Positions 10,669-19,685 of a stretch of 64,000 nucleotides of DNA are shown one piece after another. Numbering within the stretch: position 1 is the first letter of the stretch; each line of letters begins with the position of its first letter. Location of the stretch: the NCBI GenBank assembly GCA_018883345.1, contig VEQG01000002.1:33708-97707 (forward strand), read 5' to 3'. A program made the translations under genes and the position numbers. The notes beneath the pieces were generated by a model, which saw only the letters and a program-made list of their open reading frames with translations, did no database searches and was not told the origin of the DNA. Source of the stretch: Candidatus Nanopelagicaceae bacterium (GTDB lineage: Bacteria; Actinomycetota; Actinomycetes; Nanopelagicales; Nanopelagicaceae).

Positions 10669-11399
10669 ATTGATACCGCCAAGAAGAGAATTGAAGAAGA
10701 GATCATCAATAGGTCGCGGAACATAAACTTCTGTGGCCGATATTTACTTCTTTTTCTGGAAACACCATATCCGCGTGAGTCCATCGCAGCTGCAAGATCC
10801 AAAGCGCGCGCCAGTGAATCCTCGAGTAATGGCATAGCTATCTGTCTCCAGGAAAGGAATCTTTTGGTATTGATACCACGCATCTTTTGCGCAATTCGGA
10901 TTCGCTTTAGATTGGCTACTAATTGTGGAGTCAAAGAGGTGGCAATAACCAAAACCATAGCCACTTCGTAAAACATTGGCGGCATCGCTCTTAATAGTGC
11001 TCGGGGATTGGTTAGGGCAGTTGCAGCTCCGAATAAAATAATGATGCTTGCAATAGTTAAGCTCTCTATTGCCGCTGATGAAATTCGCTCCCTAGTAACT
11101 GGCCCGCCCAAAGTTATTCCCGCCATCCAATTAGGAAGCGGTATTTGCGGAATATTAAATAGTGTGGTGCCAGGAACTGGAACTCCAATTACCACGCCAA
11201 TGAAAACTCTAAAACCTATGACGACAAGAGCCAATTTCATTGCCCATTGAAAGCTATCAGCCCAAGGTCCATCTGATTTGAATTGATAAACAATTAAAGA
11301 AGTCGCTATAACCACACCGATGGTCACCCATGGATTTTGCAGGCGCACCAAAGTGGTGGCTAGGAGTGCGCTCCATAGCCACCAAGTCAGTGGGTGCAA
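10665..11399 (-). CDS. ECF transporter T component (EcfT/CbiQ family)
   Basis: Multi-TM protein with C-terminal ALDLAAAMDSRGYG motif typical of EcfT; 4-nt overlap with ATPase gene. Confidence 0.88.
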   Translation of the reverse strand: MHPLTWWLWSALLATTLVRLQNPWVTIGVVIATSLIVYQFKSDGPWADSFQWAMKLALVVIGFRVFIGVVIGVPVPGTTLFNIPQIPLPNWMAGITLGGPVTRERISSAAIESLTIASIIILFGAATALTNPRALLRAMPPMFYEVAMVLVIATSLTPQLVANLKRIRIAQKMRGINTKRFLSWRQIAMPLLEDSLARALDLAAAMDSRGYGVSRKRSKYRPQKFMFRDLLMISSSILFLAVSI

Positions 11400-11410
11400 A
11401 TTCTTAATGT

Positions 11411-11953
11411 TTACTTTTTCTTAGCTAATGATTTAGGGGTCTGGATTTCCGTGCTGCACTCTTTTGCTGGAAAATTATTAAGCCCACAGACAAAGCCTTC
11501 AGCAGAGGTGCGCACCGGCACTACTTTGCTCAAGATATCCAAGCCGTTAGTACCGGCTTTCACACTTACGCATTGTCTAATAGTTTGTTGGACGCTCTCG
11601 CCTTTAGGTGCAATTGAGCGTAAACCGAATTCAACTACAACACCAATTCGCGCCATGCCTGCTTGGGGTTTTACACCTGCGCAGATAGCTTTGAAATTTG
11701 GCTTGAGCGTTGGATTGCCGGTGTCAACGGTGTCACTTGAAAATGAGAACTTCCAGCCTTCGATCGCGCCATCTTTAGGAGTCGAACCGGCTGGTCCAGT
11801 CAATGCGTAATTCCAAGTATTAGATCCTGGCGCGGCTTGGAAGTATCCCCAATAGCGCCAACCTTTTTCGGTGGCTGCGCTAGCTGGATTAATTGAAAAC
11901 GTAAGTAATAGTGTGACAGTTGTTAGTGATGTGAGTGAAAAGAATTTCTTCAC
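11411..11953 (-). CDS. Secreted protein, possibly SCO2322-like, first gene of the ECF operon
   Basis: Sec signal peptide (MKKFFSLTSLTTVTLLLTFSINPASA); GWRYWGYFQAAPGSNTWNYALTGPAGSTPKDGAIEGWKF; resembles from memory a secreted family next to ECF genes in Streptomyces; GTG start. Confidence 0.65.
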   Translation of the reverse strand: MKKFFSLTSLTTVTLLLTFSINPASAATEKGWRYWGYFQAAPGSNTWNYALTGPAGSTPKDGAIEGWKFSFSSDTVDTGNPTLKPNFKAICAGVKPQAGMARIGVVVEFGLRSIAPKGESVQQTIRQCVSVKAGTNGLDILSKVVPVRTSAEGFVCGLNNFPAKECSTEIQTPKSLAKKK

Positions 11954-12006
11954 AGTTAAGTTCCTTAAATTTCAGGGAGACTTACTGGGCTTACCAAGAA
12001 ACTAAT

Positions 12007-12055
12007 AAAAAAGTCGTTCAGTTAATATTCAAAAATTGAATAATCAGTGAACGAC
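12007..12055 (-). terminator. Intrinsic terminator (riboswitch expression platform)
   Basis: Minus strand GTCGTTCA...ATTCAA/TTGAAT...TGAACGAC hairpin followed by TTTTTT, between the cobalamin aptamer and the 11953 start. Confidence 0.85.
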
Positions 12056-12074
12056 ATATCTGCAAGTCTTTTGA

Positions 12075-12190
12075 CTAAAGCCCCGCAATCCTCGGCGGGT
12101 GGTCGATTCTTTCAAAAACAGGTAATCCGGCTTTAACGGTTGCGGGTCAGCGTTGGATTCGCACCAAACTTCCCCTGTTTTTGAAATATT
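12075..12190 (-). ncRNA. Cobalamin (AdoCbl/B12) riboswitch
   Basis: Minus strand: TTTCAAAAACAGGGGAAGTTTGGTGCGAATCCAACGCTGACCCGCAACCGTTAAAGCCGGATTACCTGTTTTTGAAA; matches GGTG-AATCC-CCCGCAAC core plus B12-box-like GCCGGATTACCTG; 13-bp closing helix (12110-12122 / 12174-12186); downstream CCCGC-CGAGGATT-GCGGG hairpin. Confidence 0.92.
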
Positions 12191-12266
12191 AAGTTGTAGG
12201 CTGGATACAACCATATAAAGGTCTAGGTAGCAAGAATCTGGCAAGGTAGACAGGGGAGAGTGTCTT

Positions 12267-13268
12267 ATGGAATACCGCAAACTCGGAAATTCGGGAATGT
12301 ATGTATCTGAAATCGCTTTTGGAAATTGGATCACGCACGGTTCTCAAGTCGAACAAGATTCTGCCATTAAGTGCGTTCGTACTGCATTGGATTGTGGGAT
12401 TACCACATTAGATACTGCAGATGTTTATGCTGCGACTAAGGCCGAAAGCGTGCTCGGTAAGGCGCTAAAAGGTGTTCGCAGAGAATCTTATGAATTGTTT
12501 ACCAAAGTTTATTGGCCAACTGGTTCGGGCAAAAACGATCGCGGGTTATCGCGCAAACACATCATGGAATCGGTGCACGCATCATTGAAGCGATTAAACA
12601 CTGACCATATCGATCTATATCAATTTCATCGCTTTGATTATGAAACACCACTAGAAGAATCTCTTAGCGCCTTTGATGACTTAATCCGTCAAGGAAAGGT
12701 CATGTATATCGGGTTCTCTGAATGGAACGCAAAGCAAATTTCCGCAGCCGTTAAAATTCAAAAAGAGCTCGGATATAACCGCTTTGTCTCAAGCCAGCCG
12801 CAGTATTCAGCGCTATGGAGAGTTATTGAGAAAGAGGTTGATCCAATTTGTCGAGACCACGGCATCGGACAAATTGTTTGGTCGCCAATTGCGCAAGGCG
12901 TGCTTACCGGAAAATATCTACCTGGCAAGAAAGCTCCAGCTGGCTCAAGAGCTACCGATAAGAAAGGTGGCGCCGGAATGATTGATCGCTGGATGCGAGA
13001 TGACGTGCTAACTGCAGTGCAGAATTTACGTCCGATTGCTGAAGGCGAAGGACTAACCATGGGCCAACTCGCTATTGCCTGGGTATTGCAGAATCCAAAT
13101 GTTTCCTCAGCAATTATTGGCGCTACCAAACCGGCTCAAATAAAAGAGAATGTAAAGGCAAGCGGCGTGAAACTAAGTAGCCAAACAATGGCTGCAATTG
13201 ATAAAGCGCTTGGTAATTTAATCGAAAGAGACCCAGAGAAAACTATTTCTCCAAATCCTCGTGCTTAA
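12267..13268 (+). CDS. Aldo/keto reductase
   Basis: MEYRKLGNSGMYVSEIAFGNW, DTADVY, HIDLYQFHRFD, GFSEWNA. Confidence 0.93.
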   Translation: MEYRKLGNSGMYVSEIAFGNWITHGSQVEQDSAIKCVRTALDCGITTLDTADVYAATKAESVLGKALKGVRRESYELFTKVYWPTGSGKNDRGLSRKHIMESVHASLKRLNTDHIDLYQFHRFDYETPLEESLSAFDDLIRQGKVMYIGFSEWNAKQISAAVKIQKELGYNRFVSSQPQYSALWRVIEKEVDPICRDHGIGQIVWSPIAQGVLTGKYLPGKKAPAGSRATDKKGGAGMIDRWMRDDVLTAVQNLRPIAEGEGLTMGQLAIAWVLQNPNVSSAIIGATKPAQIKENVKASGVKLSSQTMAAIDKALGNLIERDPEKTISPNPRA

Positions 13269-13838
13269 TTAGAAGTTCTTTTCGCCGCGCTTGATTTGAG
13301 GTTTTGGAGCACGCATTCTTCGCATTTGAGTTGAACGAAGAAATCCGTAAAGCGCCAAACCTTTGGTGCTCTCATTTGGGAATTTCTCTGCAACGCGACG
13401 CTTGATACGTCGACCCAAGAACCAGCCATCAATAATTGCCACAAACATAATTGTGTACATTGCAAGAATAGAGAAGATGGCAATAGTTTGATTACGGGTC
13501 ATCGAAACTAGAAGTACTACGAAGATAAATGGAAGGAAAAACTCTCCAACGTTGATTCTTGAGTCAACAATATTGCGAACATACTTACGGACTGGGCCAC
13601 GATCGCGCGAAGGAAGTGCGCTCTCGTCGCCTCTTAAGAAGGCATTACGTTGGGCAATTCTTTGAACTCGCGCTTCGGCTTTTGCTGCTTTCTTCTCTTC
13701 CTTAGTCTTTGCAGGAGCAAGGGAAGCACCTCGCTTGACCGTCACCTCTTTGCGCTTAGGGGTCGGACGACCCTTACCTGTCGCACTTGGATTCGTTGGA
13801 ACCTTCTCAGCCTTCTCAGCCTTCTCTGTCATGGGCAT
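13269..13838 (-). CDS. DUF3043-like actinobacterial membrane protein
   Basis: Basic, Lys/Ala-rich N-terminus with GKGRPTPKRKE, then RDRGPVRKYVRNIVDSR and two TM segments; start may be 13832. Confidence 0.75.
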   Translation of the reverse strand: MPMTEKAEKAEKVPTNPSATGKGRPTPKRKEVTVKRGASLAPAKTKEEKKAAKAEARVQRIAQRNAFLRGDESALPSRDRGPVRKYVRNIVDSRINVGEFFLPFIFVVLLVSMTRNQTIAIFSILAMYTIMFVAIIDGWFLGRRIKRRVAEKFPNESTKGLALYGFLRSTQMRRMRAPKPQIKRGEKNF

Positions 13839-13898
13839 ATTCTTATTACAAGAAGCGTTATTGTCTAAACCAAAAGAAATTAAGGAGTAACATTCGAC

Positions 13899-13940
13899 TT
13901 ACCTGGCCCTGGGTCTTTGTATTGATACCAGGCCAAGTAA
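13899..13940 (+). promoter_or_regulatory. Imperfect hairpin in erpA 5' leader
   Basis: TTACCTGGCCCTGG...CCAGGCCAAGTAA inverted repeat immediately upstream of erpA. Confidence 0.4.
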
Positions 13941-13965
13941 TCAACGGATATCAACGGAGAGAGAA

Positions 13966-14301
13966 ATGACAACAGATACCGGCATCAGTCTTACTGAAGT
14001 AGCCAGCGCAAAGGTGGCAAGCCTTTTGGCTCAAGAGGGTCGCGATGACCTATACCTTCGCGTGGCGGTCCAACCAGGTGGATGTTCAGGCCTTCGTTAC
14101 CAGCTCTATTTCGATGATCGCGCTATGGATGATGATGTTGAGCGCTCTTTCGGTACCGTGAAGGTCAAAGTCGACAAGATGAGCGATCCATATCTGGCAG
14201 GCGCAACTATCGATTTCGTGGACACTATCGAGAAGCAGGGCTTCACAATCGACAATCCAAATGCCCAGGGCTCATGTGCCTGCGGCGATTCATTCCACTA
14301 G
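13966..14301 (+). CDS. erpA: Iron-sulfur cluster insertion/A-type carrier (ErpA/HesB family)
   Basis: LRVAVQPGGCSGLRYQLYFDD and GSCACGDSFH cysteine motifs. Confidence 0.93.
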   Translation: MTTDTGISLTEVASAKVASLLAQEGRDDLYLRVAVQPGGCSGLRYQLYFDDRAMDDDVERSFGTVKVKVDKMSDPYLAGATIDFVDTIEKQGFTIDNPNAQGSCACGDSFH

Positions 14302-14308
14302 TCCCGAT

Positions 14309-14369
14309 AATTCCCGGCGTTACCCAATAATTGTGAGTGACCGCACCACGCGGGAATTCAGCCTTTTTT
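14309..14369 (+). terminator. Possible terminator / leader hairpin between erpA and ctaC
   Basis: AATTCCCG (14309-14316) pairs with CGGGAATT (14351-14358), followed by TTTTTT (14364-14369); long loop. Confidence 0.4.
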
Positions 14370-14380
14370 ACGCTTAACAC

Positions 14381-14392
14381 TAAGATTTGCCC
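14381..14392 (+). promoter_or_regulatory. Putative leaderless promoter (TAAGAT-N6-ATG) of ctaC
   Basis: TAAGAT TTGCCC ATG(14393). Confidence 0.55.
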
Positions 14393-15151
14393 ATGCAATT
14401 TCGCTCTAAGCGAGGGGCCAAAGCGCTCCTTGGCGCACTCTTTGTATTCGGCGCCCTACTCCTAACCGGCTGTGAGAATGGCTCGGTTTATGGATATGAA
14501 TCTGATTTATCAAGTGTTAACGAAACCTCGTGGCATCTATGGCGCGGAGCTTGGCTAGCAGCTGGCGCAGTAGGAATTTTTACCGCTGCGTTAATTCTCT
14601 GGCCAGTATTACGTCATCGTCGCAAAGAGGGCGATCCACAATATCCAAAGCAGACTCAATACAACGTACCAGCTGAAGTTGCATACACACTTATTCCATT
14701 TGTAATTGTGGCAGTTCTCTTTTACTTCACTGCTCGTGATCAAGCTGTGATTACCGCAAAGGAACCTTCGCAAGTTCAACACACAATTGATGTAACAGGT
14801 TTCCAATGGTCATGGCAATTTGGCCATCAAGATGGCGGAAAAGATGCGGTTGTAACAGGTACACCTGCACAACCACCAACATTGGTACTTCCGCAAGGCG
14901 AGCGAGTTGCTTTTAATATTTATTCGCCGGATGTGGTTCATGGTTTCTGGATTCCAGCGTTCATGATTCAAATTCAAAATATTCCAGGCGTAACTAACCG
15001 TATTGAATTTACGGCAAACAAACTCGGGGAGTACCCAGGTCGTTGCAACATTCTCTGCGGACGTAATCACTCACAGATGGTTTTCAAAGTAAAAGTTGTA
15101 ACTCCTGAAGAGTACGACACCTATGTTGAATCACTAAAGGCGGGCGCATAA
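14393..15151 (+). CDS. ctaC: Cytochrome c oxidase subunit II
   Basis: Lipobox LLTGC, two TMs, CuA motif [14 protein letters not shown]. Confidence 0.93.
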   Translation: MQFRSKRGAKALLGALFVFGALLLTGCENGSVYGYESDLSSVNETSWHLWRGAWLAAGAVGIFTAALILWPVLRHRRKEGDPQYPKQTQYNVPAEVAYTLIPFVIVAVLFYFTARDQAVITAKEPSQVQHTIDVTGFQWSWQFGHQDGGKDAVVTGTPAQPPTLVLPQGERVAFNIYSPDVVHGFWIPAFMIQIQNIPGVTNRIEFTANKLGEYPGRCNILCGRNHSQMVFKVKVVTPEEYDTYVESLKAGA

Positions 15152-16812
15152 TGACAACTTACGCACAACCACCAGTAACTCAAATTACGCGTGCACCGCT
15201 ACCACCGACTTCTAAAGGTCGATTATTTGTAAAGTGGATTACCTCAACTGATCACAAGACGATCGGTTACATGTACCTAATAACCACATTCGTATGGTTC
15301 TTAATTGGCGGTTTATTAGCGCTCTTTTTACGTGCAGAGCTAGCTCGTCCAGGCATGCAATTCCTGTCTAACGAGCAGTACAACCAGATTTTCACAATGC
15401 ATGGCACCATCATGCTTTTGATGTTCGCAACACCATTGTTTGTTGGTTTTGCAAACGTAATCATGCCGCTACAAATCGGCGCAGCTGACGTTGCCTTCCC
15501 AAGATTAAATATGTTCTCGTTCTGGCTATTCCTCTTCGGTGGAATTATGGCTACCGCGGGATTTTTAACTCCTGGTGGCGCAGCTTCATTTGGTTGGACT
15601 GCATATGCGCCGCTAGCAAATGCAGAGTATTCACCAGGTATCGGTGCAGATCTATGGATTGTCGGTTTGGCAATGGGTGGTCTTGGCACAATTCTTGGTG
15701 GCGTAAATTTCATTACAACAATTTTCACAATGCGCGCACCGGGCATGACGATGTTCCGTATGTCGATCTTCTCCTGGAACGTTTTGCTTACCTCAATCTT
15801 GGTACTGCTTGCCTTTCCACCACTTGCAGCAGCTTTCTTAGCGCTTGAATCAGATCGCTTATTTGGTACACATATTTTCGATCCAGCCAATGGTGGCGCA
15901 ATGCTTTGGCAGCATCTCTTCTGGTTCTTCGGACATCCAGAGGTTTACATTCTTGCGCTGCCGTTCTTTGGCGTCATCACTGAAATCTTGCCAGTCTTTA
16001 GCCGAAAGCCAGTCTTTGGTTATAAAGGTTTGATTGCCGCAACAATTGCAATCGCCGCGCTATCTGTTTCAGTTTGGGCGCACCACTTGTTTGCAACAGG
16101 ACAAGTTCTACTTCCATTCTTCTCATTCATGACATTCTTAATTGGTGTTCCAACTGGTGTTAAGTTCTTTAACTGGATTGGCACAATGTGGCGCGGTTCA
16201 ATATCAATGGATACGCCAATGCTTTGGTCAGTCGGATTCCTAATTACTTTCTTATTCGGTGGTTTGACCGGAATTATTTTGGCTTCACCACCATTGGATT
16301 TCGCAGTATCTGCTTCATATTTCGTGGTGGCGCACTTCCACTACGTGCTATTCGGAACTGTGGTCTTTGCGATGTTTGGCGGCTTCTATTTCTGGTGGCC
16401 AAAGATGACCGGAAAGATGTTAAACGAGCGTCTAGGCAAGATTCACTTCTGGACACTTTTCTTCGGATTCCACTTAACTTTCTTGGTTCAGCACTGGTTG
16501 GGCATCAAGGGAATGTCACGTCGTTATGCAGATTACCTCTCTACTGACGGCTTCACTGATTTGAATATGCTTTCAACGGTAGGTTCATTCCTGTTGGCGC
16601 TATCTATGATTCCATTCTTCGTAAACGTTTGGATAACTCGTAAATCACCTAAGGTTGAATCAAATGATCCATGGGGTTACGGACAGTCACTTGAATGGGC
16701 AACTACATGTCCACCTCCACGTCACAATTTCTACTCAATGCCACGCATTCGTTCTGAAAGACCAGCGTGGGATGTAAATCATCCAGAAGCACCGATTGAA
16801 GGACATCATTAA
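15151..16812 (+). CDS. ctaD: Cytochrome c oxidase subunit I
   Basis: [47 protein letters not shown]. Confidence 0.97.
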   Translation: MTTYAQPPVTQITRAPLPPTSKGRLFVKWITSTDHKTIGYMYLITTFVWFLIGGLLALFLRAELARPGMQFLSNEQYNQIFTMHGTIMLLMFATPLFVGFANVIMPLQIGAADVAFPRLNMFSFWLFLFGGIMATAGFLTPGGAASFGWTAYAPLANAEYSPGIGADLWIVGLAMGGLGTILGGVNFITTIFTMRAPGMTMFRMSIFSWNVLLTSILVLLAFPPLAAAFLALESDRLFGTHIFDPANGGAMLWQHLFWFFGHPEVYILALPFFGVITEILPVFSRKPVFGYKGLIAATIAIAALSVSVWAHHLFATGQVLLPFFSFMTFLIGVPTGVKFFNWIGTMWRGSISMDTPMLWSVGFLITFLFGGLTGIILASPPLDFAVSASYFVVAHFHYVLFGTVVFAMFGGFYFWWPKMTGKMLNERLGKIHFWTLFFGFHLTFLVQHWLGIKGMSRRYADYLSTDGFTDLNMLSTVGSFLLALSMIPFFVNVWITRKSPKVESNDPWGYGQSLEWATTCPPPRHNFYSMPRIRSERPAWDVNHPEAPIEGHH

Positions 16813-16814
16813 TA

Positions 16815-17219
16815 ATGAAAACTAATTGGGTTCTCTTTACCGGTATCGGACTTTTCTATTCATTGATGGCGGCGATCTACTGGGTCATCGGCGGCGAACC
16901 AGTAGGTATCGCTTGTTTGATTCTTAGTGCTGCGCTTGCATTCATGGTCGGCTTTTACGTCTGGTTTACTCAACGTAAGATTGGTGAAATTCTCCCAGAA
17001 GATAATTTAGAGGCAGAGATTTCAGATGGAGCCGGCGAATTAGGTTTCTATTCACCACATTCTTGGTGGCCACTTCCAGTTGCAGCTTTTGCGGTCTTAG
17101 CTGGACTTGGCTTAATTATTGGTTGGTGGCTAACTGCTATCGCAGCGGGCGGTTTGATTATTTCAATCGTCGGCTTTGTAACCGAATACGAACAGCCAGA
17201 AGTTTCAGCACATCACTAA
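16815..17219 (+). CDS. ctaF: Cytochrome c oxidase subunit IV (actinobacterial CtaF)
   Basis: MKTNWVLFTGIGLFYSLMAAIYW, four TMs, position after ctaD. Confidence 0.88.
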   Translation: MKTNWVLFTGIGLFYSLMAAIYWVIGGEPVGIACLILSAALAFMVGFYVWFTQRKIGEILPEDNLEAEISDGAGELGFYSPHSWWPLPVAAFAVLAGLGLIIGWWLTAIAAGGLIISIVGFVTEYEQPEVSAHH

Positions 17220-18054
17220 TTTATTCGAGGTAGTTTTTCTGGGGCTAGTACAAGGCCTTACAGAATTCCTTCCTATTTCCTCAAGCGCTCATCTTCGAAT
17301 CGTTGGTGAGTTCTTGCCTAATGCCAAAGATCCTGGGGCAGCTTTCACTGCGATCACTCAGATAGGTACTGAACTAGCTGTCTTGATCTACTTCCGCCGA
17401 GAGATTTTGTCGATTGTCAGAAATTGGACTGCTTTCAATATTCTTCGAAAGCGCAATCTAAATTCAGAGGCTCGTGCTGATAACAAAATGGGTTGGATGA
17501 TAATCATTGGCTCAATCCCAATTTTTTGCTTGGGCTTTCTATTTCAAGACTCAATTAAAACTACCTTCCGCTCACTTACCTTAGTTGCCCTGATGTTAAT
17601 AATCTTCGGTTTGATTCTTGGATTGGCAGATTATGTCGGCGATAATCAAAAGGGGAGCAGGGATTTAAATGTAAAGGAAGCTTTAATGCTGGGATTCGCG
17701 CAATCTTTAGCATTGATTCCTGGAGTTTCAAGATCTGGTGCGACCATTGCAGCAGGTCGTTTATTGGGTTTTAATCGTAGCGCTGCAACTAAATTTTCAT
17801 TCTTTTTGGCCATTCCTGCAGTTTTAGGATCTGGCCTTTATCAGTTGTATCAAGTCATCAGCGATCCGACAACTGAAGTTTATTCATTGGGCGAAACGTT
17901 CATAGCAACAACCATCGCCTTTGCAGTTGGCTATGCAGTTATAGCGTGGCTGATGAAGTACATATCAAAGAAGAGTTTTCAACCATTTGTTATTTATCGT
18001 CTGATTTTAGGTAGTGCTATTTTGATTGCAGTTGCTACTAATTTTCTAAATTAA
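17212..18054 (+). CDS. uppP: Undecaprenyl-diphosphatase; N-terminal start uncertain and non-canonical
   Basis: In-frame upstream extension reads (I)TNLFEVVFLGLVQGLTEFLPISSSAHLRIVGEFLPNAKDPGAAF; catalytic TEFLPISSSAH lies upstream of first TTG at 17314; PGVSRSGATIAAG motif. Confidence 0.88.
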   Translation: MTNLFEVVFLGLVQGLTEFLPISSSAHLRIVGEFLPNAKDPGAAFTAITQIGTELAVLIYFRREILSIVRNWTAFNILRKRNLNSEARADNKMGWMIIIGSIPIFCLGFLFQDSIKTTFRSLTLVALMLIIFGLILGLADYVGDNQKGSRDLNVKEALMLGFAQSLALIPGVSRSGATIAAGRLLGFNRSAATKFSFFLAIPAVLGSGLYQLYQVISDPTTEVYSLGETFIATTIAFAVGYAVIAWLMKYISKKSFQPFVIYRLILGSAILIAVATNFLN

Positions 18055-18085
18055 AAACCCCCTGGCAAATAACCAAGGGGTTTTT
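18053..18085. terminator. Bidirectional intrinsic terminator between convergent uppP and qcrB
   Basis: AAAAACCCCCTGGCAAATAACCAAGGGGTTTTT. Confidence 0.85.
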
Positions 18086-18098
18086 AAGAGTTAACTTT

Positions 18099-19685
18099 CT
18101 AGTGATGCGAGTTATCTTCGAGTTCCTTAGCGCTTGGCTTTGGAATCTGGACTGCATTAGCTGCTGACCAATTTGCGCGAAGTTTGGCGCGTAATCTGCC
18201 TGGGCGGCTAACGCCATTTGCATCTACCTCAGGAAGCTCTAGCGCGCCTGCTTGTTCATGTGAAGTCAAAGTCCAGAGCTCTTCTTTTGAAAGCGGCTCA
18301 TGTATTTCTACGAATTCACCATGAGGCAGACGAACCAAACGTCCGGTCTCGCGACCATGAAGCACCAACTCGCGGTCTGCTCGTTGTAGCGATAGGCAAA
18401 TGCGCTTAGTTATAAAGAAAGTCAGAATTGGCAAGACAATAATTCCGATTCGGGTAAACCACATGATGTGATTTATTGAGGAATCAAAGTGAGTAGCAAT
18501 TAGATCATTTCCACCATTTAGCAAAGCTACAAAGAAGAACATCATTACCGCTGCGCCAATCGCAGTACGGTTAGGGACGTTGCGTGGACGATCTAGCAAG
18601 TGATGCTCACGCTTATCTCCAGTGATCCAACTTTCAATCCATGGGTAGAGCGCCATTGGAGTAAAGATCAAACCAGGAATAATTAAACCTGGCAGCAAAA
18701 TATTCCAAGAGATGGTGTAACCAAAGGCATGTGTTTCAAGTGGCGGCGCCATTCGAACCAAACCATCAATCCATCCCATGTAGAAGTCAGGTTGAGAACC
18801 AGCAGAAATTTGACCAGGTGTATACGGGCCATATAACCAAACTGGGTTAATTGATGCCACGGCTCCTAGTAGGGCAGTAATACCGAATACGATGAAGAAG
18901 AATCCACCAGCTTTTGCCATATAAATAGGCATCAATGGATAACCAACTACATTTTTCTCGGTTCGTCCAGGGCCAGGGTACTGAGTGTGCTTCTGATACC
19001 AAACCAACATCAAGTGCGCAGTAATTAACGCCAAGAAAATTCCTGGAAGTAAAAGCACGTGCACTGTATAGATGCGCGGAATAAATGCTTCACCAGGAAA
19101 TGGGCCACCGAAAACAAAGAATGCTAAGTAGCTACCAACAACTGGGAACGCTTGAATAATTGCTTCAGTAATACGAATACCAGTTCCTGAAAGTAGATCA
19201 TCAGGTAATGAGTATCCAAGGAAGCCTTCGATAATTCCAAGAGTTAGTAAGCCGATGCCAATAACCCAGTTGAATTCACGTGGTTTGCGGAATGCTCCGG
19301 TGAAGAAGACGCGAAGCATATGCAGAATCATTCCCGCCATGAAGATCAGAGCAGCCCAGTGATGGATCTGGCGCATTAATAGACCGCCGCGTACATCAAA
19401 TGAAAGATGTAGTGTTGATTCGTATGCCGCCGACATCTTTAAACCTTTAAGTGGTTCGTAAGAGCCGTTATAGATAACTTCTTTAGCTGAAGGATCAAAC
19501 CAGAAAGTAAGAAAGACACCGGTGGCTAAAAGAATAATGAATGAGTAGAGCACGATTTCACCGAGCATGAATGACCAGTGATCAGGGAAGACTTTGGTTA
19601 AATTCTTCTTAAGCCATTTTGCGGCTCCGGTACGTTCGTCGACGTAGTTAGCTATCGCTGCTGGAACTTTTTCTTTAGCACTCAT
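18099..19685 (-). CDS. qcrB: Cytochrome bc1 complex cytochrome b subunit
   Basis: HHWAALIFMAGMILHMLRVFFTGAFRKPRE, GYSLPDDLLSGTGIRI, PGPG motif. Confidence 0.96.
   Translation of the reverse strand: MSAKEKVPAAIANYVDERTGAAKWLKKNLTKVFPDHWSFMLGEIVLYSFIILLATGVFLTFWFDPSAKEVIYNGSYEPLKGLKMSAAYESTLHLSFDVRGGLLMRQIHHWAALIFMAGMILHMLRVFFTGAFRKPREFNWVIGIGLLTLGIIEGFLGYSLPDDLLSGTGIRITEAIIQAFPVVGSYLAFFVFGGPFPGEAFIPRIYTVHVLLLPGIFLALITAHLMLVWYQKHTQYPGPGRTEKNVVGYPLMPIYMAKAGGFFFIVFGITALLGAVASINPVWLYGPYTPGQISAGSQPDFYMGWIDGLVRMAPPLETHAFGYTISWNILLPGLIIPGLIFTPMALYPWIESWITGDKREHHLLDRPRNVPNRTAIGAAVMMFFFVALLNGGNDLIATHFDSSINHIMWFTRIGIIVLPILTFFITKRICLSLQRADRELVLHGRETGRLVRLPHGEFVEIHEPLSKEELWTLTSHEQAGALELPEVDANGVSRPGRLRAKLRANWSAANAVQIPKPSAKELEDNSHH

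Noticed and set aside
12044-12334. 96-aa minus-strand ORF
   Set aside because: Lies across the cobalamin riboswitch and the start of the AKR gene; sequence explained by the RNA element
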